From Scalesia atractyloides (lineage: Eukaryota; Streptophyta; Magnoliopsida; Asterales; Asteraceae), in NCBI GenBank assembly GCA_947069175.1, contig CAMTDV010000003.1:46277194-46341193 (forward strand): a stretch of DNA of 64,000 bases. Direction: 5' to 3'. How positions within the stretch are numbered: position 1 is the first letter of the stretch; each line of letters begins with the position of its first letter. Positions 36,403 to 44,710 of the stretch are shown here, one piece after another. The translations under genes and the position numbers were made by a program. The notes under the pieces are model-generated. The model was not told the origin of the DNA. It saw nothing but the letters and a program-made list of their open reading frames with translations, and did no database searches.

Positions 36403-37350
36403 AAATTAACCAAGTTAAAAATCAACTAATAGAAGCAAACTGAGTAAACTGATATAAGTGAGTTAACCAAGTTAACTGAGTTAACTGAATTAACAGAGTT
36501 AACACTAACTGGACAGGTCAACAGAGGTCAAGGTTCAAATTAAAGCCAGTTCAAATTAGTTACGAGGTTCAAAAACTTAAAAAGGTTCAACCTTAGCGAA
36601 AGGGTTCAACAATTAAAAAAGGTCCAAACTTAGTGAAGGGGTTCAACAATTCAAAGGGTCCAAACTTAGAAAGAATCCGGAACACTTTTATCAATCCGGA
36701 TTATGTATTCCAGACAAATATGCATCCCGGATGAAGATTAATCCGAAATGAGATCCGAGTTTATCATTTCGGATTGAATAACCATCCGGAATGAGCACAG
36801 TTATCAATCCGGAATGCATAATTTTTGAAGATCAATCCGGAATGCCTAATTCTTTTGAAGATCAATCCGGAATGCATATGTACCTGATCCGGAATGGGTA
36901 GTCCGAAATATGCAGTTCGAGAGAGAATCAGAGAGAATAACAGTAACTCAGATTTTGAATAATCTGAAATGAGAACAGAGATGACATTATAGTTTTCCAA
37001 AATGGGCTTGGGCCTGATATTTGTGTCCCGATTGGGCTTGTGACAGGCCCAATCCGGAACAGTAATACATTTGGGCCTGTCCAAAATGACTTAAATGGGC
37101 CATTCCGAGTCCAATCCGGAACAGTAATCACTGGCCCAATTGAGCCCAATTCAGAACAGTAACCTTAATTTTGATTTTAGACTTAAAAACCAATTTCATC
37201 AGGCTGGCTCAGATCCCAAAGCACACTGGGCCAGTCCAATATCTTTTGACAGAAAACCATCCTACCAAAATTCATCAAGTAAACTAACTAAGTATCCAAC
37301 CATCACAAGGAGAACTTATTAAAACATACATAAATAATTAACACAACATT
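36403..37350 (-). other. Leader of the family C element with reiterated ATCCGGAATG
   Basis: No ORF of substance. Between 36660 and 36930 the word ATCCGGAATG or a close variant recurs about ten times (for example near 36785, 36817, 36837, 36866 and 36890), centred on the palindrome TCCGGA. A GTTAACTGAGTTAAC-type repeat is at 36465-36510, and GGCCCAAT-type words repeat at 37000-37150. Confidence 0.65.
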
Positions 37351-38007
37351 GCTAAGGGATCAAATCGTTTCAAACACTGACCAAAGAACATTTTTCGATA
37401 TGAGCAAGTTCGGTTGGTCTAAGCGACTGTCGTATACTTGTCCACTTAAATCTAAAACTCAACCCTTGTAGATTAGACTTTATGATATGCTTAGGGTAAT
37501 TTTATACTAAGATACTCATGTGTCCCATACCATGACATACCCCCGCGATCAAGGTAAGCACAACGGTTCATCGTAGCAGGTGAGTATACCGAGGTCATCC
37601 TTTGTTTTACAACGTCAGGCTATTGGTGAACAGGTCAGTACTTCCGTACAGCAGAGAGACCAATAGTGACTGACGAGGGTTAGGCAAATACCTTATGAGG
37701 TATGTACGAACTTTGAAAGAAACTTTTGTTCGTTTAGGTTTTGGCCTTTCCATTATGGCTCTTTTATAAAGATATCCTGACTGTGCCTAGGTCTGCATAT
37801 AATCTGGATGCAACAGAAGGACAGTCAAGATATCCCCGGATGACTCAGCAGCATAAAGACCCGAAACCTCAGATGTTGGCTATCTATCAACGCAAGATTT
37901 AAGACCATAAAATCATATGCCTATAGTAAGTGACCCACTGAGTACAAAGTTCGTTATGTTTATATCATTTGACTTTTCCCATCCGATTGAGTTTTAGACC
38001 TACCGAC
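37351..38007. other. No gene seen: non-coding, probably retroelement leader
   Basis: Mixed-composition sequence without ORF or recognised motif. It ends where Copia copy 3 gag begins abruptly. No family C 5' LTR was found before that point. Confidence 0.45.
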
Positions 38008-38057
38008 ATATGAACCACCAGATGACAGTATCGCTCACTTAGCTGCTTAACCGTTTC

Positions 38058-38450
38058 TCATTTGATCAATGTGAATACACCAAACTCTTGGCTTAATAGT
38101 GCCCTTTTGCTTTTGCGGAGTTGAGCACTACCTTGAAATTTGAGTCGAAGAGCATTCCATAAAGATTGCGCATTATCATTATGCTGCAGTAAAGCCAAGA
38201 TATCTTCTTTGATTGATTGCTGAAGAATGTTCATCATCTTCTTTTTGTTGATAAATCTTTCTCGTTCAACATCAGAGAATTGGGCAAGGGTCTTTTCAAG
38301 CCCATTTTCGCCAACTGGTACGATGTATTTTGCCTCGATTGCAAACCAGCAAGTAAAATGGTTAGCTTGCACCCAGTTCATAAACCTCTCGCTCCAACTA
38401 TCAAAGTCTTCCAGATTCATAAGCTTTAGAGGTTTAGTCATTGTTCCCAT
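38058..38450 (-). pseudogene. Copia gag N-terminal fragment, copy 3
   Basis: 130 residues with LMNLEDFDSWSERFMNWVQA, then VGENGLEKTLAQFSDVERER and LQQSIKEDILALLQHNDNAQ, nearly identical to copy 2 residues 35-170. The frame stops soon after FGVFTLIK, and the element breaks off at 38008. It is not functional: the zinc knuckle and all of pol are missing. The start shown is an internal Met; upstream residues (AAQNINLENEM-like) continue to about 38530 in the same direction. Confidence 0.85.
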
Positions 38451-39131
38451 TTCATTCTCTAAATTGATGTTTTGAGCTGCTCCAGTGGTAACAACCGATG
38501 TGGCAAACGCATTGTAAAACTCTTCAGACTTTTTTCCTGTAAAAAGTTAGAACACATTTCTCGAAAACAAACAGATCAGATTAGACAACTTTTTGTGCGG
38601 ATAAGAAATTTCGTACGAAACAAATAACAAAGATTTTGCACGAAGTAGATTTTCGTACGATTCAAATTTTCTAACAAAACTTACGATTTCGTACGATCAG
38701 TTCATTTTTTACACGAAACATGTGTTTTTAATTGAGTGAATTTTTGTTCGGATGAATTTAGTACGAACCAAATCATTTAGTACGAATCAAGTTTGAAATT
38801 CTGGAAAATTTTAAGATTTTATGAAATTTTAACTGATCCGTATGAAAATTTTAAAGCTGCTGGTTCATACCAAAATCAAAACAACTGTATTTCGTGCGGT
38901 TCAAACTTCAAACTGATCAAATTTTATCAATTTCAACATGACTTTTATGTCCGAATTATGGTATGGATTGATTAGATTGAAGATTAACTTGAATTACTAA
39001 AAACCTAGTCCATTTGTCCATGAATTTGTCCGAAATTTGTCCAAAGCAAAGGTCAGAAAATTGATGAAGATGAAGATATGTCCAAGTCTGAACTGTAACT
39101 ACTTGTTGTCTATCTGTAGATCAGATCTCAT

Positions 39132-39144
39132 GGCTCTAATACTA
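39132..39144 (-). promoter_or_regulatory. Mutated primer binding site, copy 3
   Basis: It has two mismatches to the TGGTATCAGAGCC seen in copies 1 and 2, in keeping with decay after insertion. Confidence 0.7.
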
Positions 39145-39146
39145 CT

Positions 39147-39907
39147 TGTGAACGGGGATCGAGCTCCCGAAATGGCAATCGATCTGATCTCGCTCAACTA
39201 GCAGAAGCGGAATTTATTGCTAGAGAGGTAGACATGACAAACAAGATAGAACTAACTGTTTAAATACTTCTGATCTATTAATGACGTTCAAGTTACAGAC
39301 GCAAGTAAACAAACTGACAGAGCTTCACCGTATGAAATGACAAATCCGTGCCAAGCTCTAACACAACACTTCCCTATTTATAGGTCGACATGACTTGTAC
39401 TGAAGTGCGTGCACTAACAAACATTTGTGTTTCGTACAAAATAGTATTTCGTACGAGTGACTCCGAAATGAGCAGTCGATCTGATCTCGCTCAACTAGCG
39501 GAGGTGGAATTCATTGCTAGAAAGGTAGACATGACAAACAAGATAGAACTTATTGTTTAAATGCTTCTGATCTATTAATGACGTTCAAGTTACAGACGCA
39601 AGTAAACAAACTGACAGAGCTCCGTCGTATGAAATGACAAATCCGTGCCAAGCTCGAACACAACACTTCCCTATTTATAGGTCGATATGACTCGTACTGA
39701 AGTGCGTGCACTAACAATCATCTGTGTTTCGTACGAAATAGTATTTCGTACGAGTGACTCAATCGTACGAAACACACTTATGTTTCGTGCGAATCGCAGT
39801 GTATCAATACATAAAATTTACATTTTCTCATTTAAACATTAACGTGTAATCTTTATAAACATTACAGATATATCCTAGACATAGGCAATAGACATTATGC
39901 ACCAACA
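39147..39907 (-). repeat. 5' LTR of Copia copy 3 with 297-bp internal duplication
   Basis: The ends are the same as in copies 1 and 2, but the length is 761 bp against 463-464. A block running from CCGAAATG (39167) to GAGTGACT (39462) is repeated from 39463, including the TATA box (CTATAAATAG minus, near 39374 and 39671). The extra length equals one block. Confidence 0.9.
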
Positions 39908-40054
39908 TACTTTTCCTAGTTTTTTTAGTTGTAGCTTCAGCATTAGACAAACACTATTAAAACATCAGATGTTAGATAAACACTGGTTATGTTGCTAACC
40001 TCTAATGGAGTAATAACATCAGATGTTAGGCAAACATTGTTGGTGGTAGACAAC
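39908..40054. repeat. Helitron-associated repeat, left of the Tekay insertion
   Basis: Contains AACATCAGATGTTAG twice and TGGTGGTAGACAAC. It continues on the far side of the Tekay element at 51157 (ACAACCACTCCTGG...), so this was one sequence before insertion. Related copies lie at 57126-57475 and 58560-58810. Confidence 0.75.
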
Positions 40055-40524
40055 TGTCACACCCCGACCCGCAGCGGAAATAAGAGTCGGGGCATAATTG
40101 GGTTATCACCAAAGCACATGACATTTACTATTATGTTCCATTATTAAATGAAGTCAAAGTTACATTTCTCAAACGTTCAAACATGTTCATTCATTACAAA
40201 GGAAAATAACCAAACATAATAATCCAAATACTAAATCGTTTTATTTCTTCTAATCCAGGTCCTACGTGTTCCTAGCTGCTGCTGGTTCACCTGTATCATG
40301 TGTAAAATGGGAGGTTTTTGGGTCAACATAAGTTGGCGAGTGAACCTTATAGATAAACATTTAATAATGACTTTCTGGTTAGTTTATCAATAAAATATTG
40401 TGCATAATCATAAAAGAGCATATGTATGAAATCAAGCAATGGCAACATCAGTTACAATTATAACATACATTAACAATCGATAGCATACATGAACATACCA
40501 ACATCATATGATAGTTAACATAAA

Positions 40525-40760
40525 TGAACTGTGAGATCGAGGCTCAATCAAAAGGAGCCGATCGTATTGCATGAACTGAAAATGTAAATTGAACTGTGCG
40601 CTCAAGGCTCAATCAAACGGAGCCGAGCGTATTGCATGAACTGAAAATGTAAATTGAACTGTGCACTCAAGGCTCAATCAAACGGAGCCGAGCGTATTGC
40701 ATGTATTGAAATGTAAATAAAATGACCGATCAAGGCTCAATCAAACGGAGCCGATCGTGC
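40525..40760. repeat. 65-bp tandem repeat, four units, left LTR
   Basis: GGCTCAATCAAA recurs at 40541, 40606, 40671 and 40734. Each unit also has GGAGCCGA. The right LTR has the same array at about 48836-49071. Confidence 0.9.
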
Positions 40761-41326
40761 GGGCACGCCCTGATCAACCGCATAATAAAATGGGGATCAA
40801 ACTCAACCTCGAGGGATGGGGAGCTACGGCCTCAGCAATTGCATGTACTGAAATAATAATTTGCAAACAATAATAACTACTTATCAGCAACAACTAACAC
40901 ACATGTCATGATATGATATATGCACAATAACTTAGTTATAATAAGTAAGTGAACAAGACACATGATACACCCCAAAAATGTGATTAAAACGGGGAATTTG
41001 AAGGGTTCACTCACTTTGGGTGCGTTGGATTTGAGTTGGTGAGATGCGCACGATTTAGACGAAGCGAGTCAACGAGGAATCACTGACCTAAATAATAATG
41101 GGAAAAATATATTAAATGGATGGATTTTATTAAAGATTTTAATGGGATTTTTAGATATATTTTTGTGAGTTTATGGCTATTTTCTATCCTTAAAAATGTT
41201 ATTTTTAAGTATTTTTAATTGATTTTTAATTTAAATTAAACAAGTAAATATTTTAAAAAAAAAATAATTTTTTTTTTTTTACTGTTTGACCGTTGACCGT
41301 TGACCGGTTCGGTCAGCGGTAATACT

Positions 41327-41399
41327 TGCGCCGAGCGGGATTCGAACCGGTGACCTTCCGTTCACGCGCACGTAGCTCTACCAACTGAGCTACGTGACT
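41327..41399 (-). other. tRNA-like module 1, left LTR
   Basis: The minus strand has a perfect Pol III A box TAGCTCAGTTGG (41392-41381) and a perfect B box GGTTCGAATCC (41348-41338), spaced as in a tRNA gene. The D arm is extended to a 10-bp stem CACGTAGCTC/GAGCTACGTG. The acceptor and anticodon arms do not pair convincingly, so it is a relic or a tRNA-like element rather than a working tRNA. Identical in the right LTR at 49638-49710. Confidence 0.6.
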
Positions 41400-41499
41400 A
41401 ACCCGTTAGAAATCCAGTTTTTATTATATTTATACACTTATTCGAATTTACCGAAAATTCCTTTATTTTGCAAAATGTTTTAATCTCATTGAACCGGTG

Positions 41500-41578
41500 T
41501 TTGTGACGGGACTCGATCGCGCGACGTGTAGTTTGTTTTGCACACAGTCCACCGCTGGACTGTGTGTCTAACCCGGTT
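41500..41578 (-). other. tRNA-like module 2, left LTR
   Basis: An 11-bp perfect hairpin CACACAGTCCA/TGGACTGTGTG (41541-41551 with 41556-41566) stands where module 1 has its D arm. A degenerate B box (CGATCGAGTCC, minus) is at 41519-41509. It is followed, as in modules 1 and 3, by CTAACCCG. The right LTR copy has its hairpin at 49851-49876. Confidence 0.45.
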
Positions 41579-41667
41579 ATATTCTTGATTTATATTATAC
41601 TTAACAACTACTCGTTTCAACCCGGTTAGTTTATGAATAAAAAGGAATGTTTATTACGCAGAGTGTG

Positions 41668-41748
41668 TGTAGTAAGGATCGAACTCGGGACTCGTATATA
41701 AACTTTGCACACAGTCCACTGCTGGACTGTGTGTCTAACCCGTTAAAT
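41668..41748 (-). other. tRNA-like module 3, left LTR
   Basis: The same hairpin as module 2 (41708-41718 with 41723-41733) and a B-box-like GAGTTCGATCC (41686-41676) one base short of consensus, then CTAACCCGTTA. Modules 1, 2 and 3 are 171 and 167 bp apart. The right LTR copy has its hairpin at 50016-50041. Confidence 0.45.
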
Positions 41749-42590
41749 ATCCGAATTATAATTACTCTTATATTCTGAAACAAGTTCATCTTCTTCATCG
41801 GATTAAACTGTCAGCGTATTTCAACTGGTTAAGATTGATTCCGCGACTTTCAAAGATCTTAAACACTAATAGTAATTCAATAGTAAAGAATGGAAAGAGT
41901 TTAAAGACTAGGATTTACCGTTTGAAGATAAACACAGAAATCCGGCGAAAGTTTTGTCGGTACAGAAATTGAGCTCCGACTGTGGAAACAATTTACAGTG
42001 TGGGTCGATTATTTACAGAATTAAATCATCTAAACAAGGTTTAAATGAAGTGTAGGATGTCTTACCCCTTTCACAGTGAAACTCCGGCAATTTCAGGAAC
42101 TTTCCGGCGAAAATGGGATTTCCGATAAATGTTGACTAAGATTGGTTCTGATGATGGAATTGTGTTAGAGATTGACTAATCACATGATTTAAACAAAAAG
42201 AGTTGAGGAATTTACCGTGAAAATGCAAGTCCCGGTTTTCCGGTGAGTTGCAGAAATTTTCCGGCGATCAAATTTAGAAGGTTTTACGGCTCAGAGTCTT
42301 GACGAAAATGAAATTGAGTGTTGATGTGGTAGTTATGAAACGCGCAAATGATCAGGACTTGGATTAAATCAGAGATTGGTACATTTTCGGTTACAAATAC
42401 CGAAAGTGATGAGATCTTTAAGTTTCAATCAATTAGGACTTATTTAGAAACCGATATTCTGAGCTAGTCAAACGAAGTCGAAAAGATTCAGCGTTCAATT
42501 TGCCGATTTCCGTTATTCAGATATCACTATCCGTTAATTCGTGTTTGCGTATAAAACTCAATTGTTTTCCTAATGTCAACAGAAAACAAT

Positions 42591-42676
42591 TGGTGGCGGA
42601 GTGGTTTGGAGACGGAAAGATAAGTCGTTGTAGGCAGTTGACCCGGGTTCGAGTCCGGTCAGCTCCAAATATTTTT
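42591..42676 (+). other. tRNA-like module 4 (class II, Ser/Leu-like), left LTR
   Basis: The plus strand has an A box TGGCGGAGTGG (42594-42604) and a perfect B box GGTTCGAGTCC (42646-42656). The long gap between them fits a tRNA with a long variable arm. It ends TCAGCTCCA and is followed by a run of six T (42671-42676), a Pol III terminator. The 5' acceptor half does not pair with CAGCTCC. The right LTR copy lies at 50899-50984. Confidence 0.55.
42671..42676 (+). terminator. T-run after tRNA-like module 4
   Basis: Six T residues a few bases past the module end, suitable as a Pol III terminator if the module is ever transcribed. Confidence 0.4.
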
Positions 42677-42849
42677 TATTTATTTTATTTTAACTTTTTA
42701 TCAAATATAATTTTTATAGTTTAGTTTATATATTAATTAAGTAACATTTAAACTCAAAATACTCATAAATACTTAATGTCATTTCATAACTTGGTATTTG
42801 ATTACAAAACGGAGCGGGTTTTGGAGACCCGATTTATACAAATGTTACA

Positions 42850-42866
42850 GTATCCCCTACTCTTAG
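42850..42866 (-). promoter_or_regulatory. Polypurine tract of the Tekay element
   Basis: The minus strand reads GAGTAGGGGATAC, touching the 3' LTR. It is short and interrupted by pyrimidines. It lies just past the stop of the pol ORF. Confidence 0.65.
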
Positions 42867-42883
42867 GAATTTCGTCCCGAAAT

Positions 42884-44710
42884 TCAAACAGTTGAAGTAG
42901 TAGGGAAAAGATGAGGGTATTTTTCACGCATTGAGTCTTCACGTTCCCAAGTAAACTCAGGTCCCCGTTTCGACTCCCAACGTACCCTAACAATAGGAAT
43001 GCGACTTCGACGTAGACGCTTTTCTCCATAGTCCATAATCTCTGCTGGCCTTTCAATAAAATGTATGGATTCATCAATCTGAATATCCTCCAGTGGAATA
43101 TGAAGATTCTCATCAGCGAGGCACTTCTTCAAGTTCGACACGTGGAATGTGGGATGAATTCTGTCGAGTTCTTCCGGTAGGTCAAGCTTGTAAGCTACAG
43201 GACCTACTCTTTTGAGTATCTTGAAAGGTCCTACGTAACGTGGTGCTAGCTTTCCCTTTTGACCAAAACGAACTACTCCCTTCCACGGTGACACTTTTAA
43301 AAGCACATGATCACCAACGCTAAACTCCAAGGGCTTCCGTCGTTTATCTGCGTAACTCTTTTGACGACTTTGAGCCGCTAGAAGATTGTTTCGGATTTGA
43401 TGAATCTTATCTGTGGTTTCTTGGATCAATTCTGGACCAGTAATTTGTGCTTCCCCAATTTCGTGCCAACAAACAGGAGATCGACACTTTCGACCATATA
43501 AAGCTTCAAAAGGTGCCATGCCGATGCTAGAATGATAACTTTTGTTGTACGAAAATTCGACTAACGGTAGGTGGGCGTCCCAATTTCCCTTGAAGTCTAT
43601 GACACATGCTCTAAGCATGTCCTCAAGGGTTTGAATGGTGCGCTCAGACTGTCCATCAGTTTGAGGATGATAGGCGGTACTGAGATCTAGTCGAGTGCCC
43701 ATAGCGGATTGTACTGCCTGCCATGTTCGTGAGGTGAAACGACCATCACGATCAGAAATAATACTTAACGGAACTCCATGTCGGCTGACGATTTCGTTGA
43801 TATAAATACGAGCAAGCTTTTCGTTCTTGAAATCTTCTCGAATAGGAATAAAGTGAGCTGATTTTGTGAGTCGGTCTATAATCACCCATATGGTGTCATA
43901 CCCACTAGAAGTGCGAGGTAACCCGGTAATGAAATCCATGGTTATATTTTCCCACTTCCAGACAGGTATCTCTGGTTGGACCAGAAGTCCTGAGGGTCTT
44001 TGGTGTTCAGCCTTTACTTTAGAACAAGTGAGACACTTGGAAACAAAAACGGCAATATCTTTCTTCATTCTAGGCCACCAATAGGTGTACCGTAGGTCTT
44101 GATACATCTTATCGGCTCCTGGGTGTATAGAATATCGCGACTTATGGGCTTCATGCATGAGTGTTTCACGAAGATTGATATGGTTAGGAATCCATATACG
44201 ATCTAGGTAATACAAAATACCATCAGATTTAGTTTCCAGCTTTAGCTCGGCTCCACAGGACATCTCCTTTTGTACATCTTCCTCTGTTATTGAAACGTGT
44301 TGAGCTTCTCGAATTTGATCCTTAATATTGGTTATAATTTGCGAACATAGAAGATGAATGGAGTTCGCATAACCCTTTCGACTAAGTGCATCAGCCACCA
44401 CATTTGCTTTACCAGGGTGGTATCTGATTTCACAGTCGTAATCATTTAGGAGTTCGACCCATCTTCGTTGCCTCATATTTAACTCTTTCTGATTGAAGAT
44501 ATGTTGAAGACTCTTGTGGTCAGTGTATATTTCACACTTCATACCATAAAGATAATGTCTCCATATCTTAAGAGCGAATACAACGGCTCCAAGTTCAAGG
44601 TCATGAGTGGTGTAGTTCTTTTCGTGTGTCTTGAGTTGCCTTGAGGCATAAGCTATGACTTTCCCTCTTTGCATGAGAACGCAACCTAATCCTTGTCCTG
44701 ACGCGCGCAA
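42884..44710 (-). CDS. Tekay pol, C-terminal part: RNase H, integrase, chromodomain-like
   Basis: A 608-residue open frame. Residues 1-112 are RNase H (TDHKSLQHIF, VADALSR). Residues 189-229 hold the integrase zinc site H189, H196, C226, C229. The catalytic triad is D259, D320, E356, with the usual 35 residues between the last two. Residues 465-530 are the GPY-type region (LAPRYVGPFKIL), and residues 550-595 are a chromodomain-like tail (FIERPAEIMD, RWESKRGPEFTWE). RNase H removes the RNA template strand; integrase inserts the cDNA. There is no true start: the first codon is TTG, and the frame is the continuation of the gag-pol frame after a one-base shift near 44700. Confidence 0.95.
   Translation of the reverse strand: MRASGQGLGCVLMQRGKVIAYASRQLKTHEKNYTTHDLELGAVVFALKIWRHYLYGMKCEIYTDHKSLQHIFNQKELNMRQRRWVELLNDYDCEIRYHPGKANVVADALSRKGYANSIHLLCSQIITNIKDQIREAQHVSITEEDVQKEMSCGAELKLETKSDGILYYLDRIWIPNHINLRETLMHEAHKSRYSIHPGADKMYQDLRYTYWWPRMKKDIAVFVSKCLTCSKVKAEHQRPSGLLVQPEIPVWKWENITMDFITGLPRTSSGYDTIWVIIDRLTKSAHFIPIREDFKNEKLARIYINEIVSRHGVPLSIISDRDGRFTSRTWQAVQSAMGTRLDLSTAYHPQTDGQSERTIQTLEDMLRACVIDFKGNWDAHLPLVEFSYNKSYHSSIGMAPFEALYGRKCRSPVCWHEIGEAQITGPELIQETTDKIHQIRNNLLAAQSRQKSYADKRRKPLEFSVGDHVLLKVSPWKGVVRFGQKGKLAPRYVGPFKILKRVGPVAYKLDLPEELDRIHPTFHVSNLKKCLADENLHIPLEDIQIDESIHFIERPAEIMDYGEKRLRRSRIPIVRVRWESKRGPEFTWEREDSMREKYPHLFPTTSTV

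Larger units (their letters stand above)
38008..39907 (-). mobile_element. Copia LTR retrotransposon, copy 3, heavily truncated
   Basis: It keeps only the first part of gag (38530-38008), the leader, a mutated PBS and an enlarged 5' LTR. The left break falls at the ATGAACCACCAGATGACAGT stretch that lies mid-gag in copy 2 (16952). It is closer to copy 2 than to copy 1 in both gag and leader. Confidence 0.88.
40055..42849 (-). repeat. 3' LTR of the Tekay element
   Basis: The plus strand starts TGTCACACCCCGACC and ends AAATGTTACA. It contains a 65-bp four-unit tandem (40525-40760), three tRNA-like modules on the minus strand (41320-41750) and one on the plus strand (42591-42676). No ORF of substance. 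Confidence 0.95.

Noticed and set aside
41327..41399. Functional tRNA gene in the Tekay LTR
   Set aside because: A and B boxes are perfect, but acceptor, anticodon and T stems do not pair properly and the D stem is 10 bp. It is listed as tRNA-like only.
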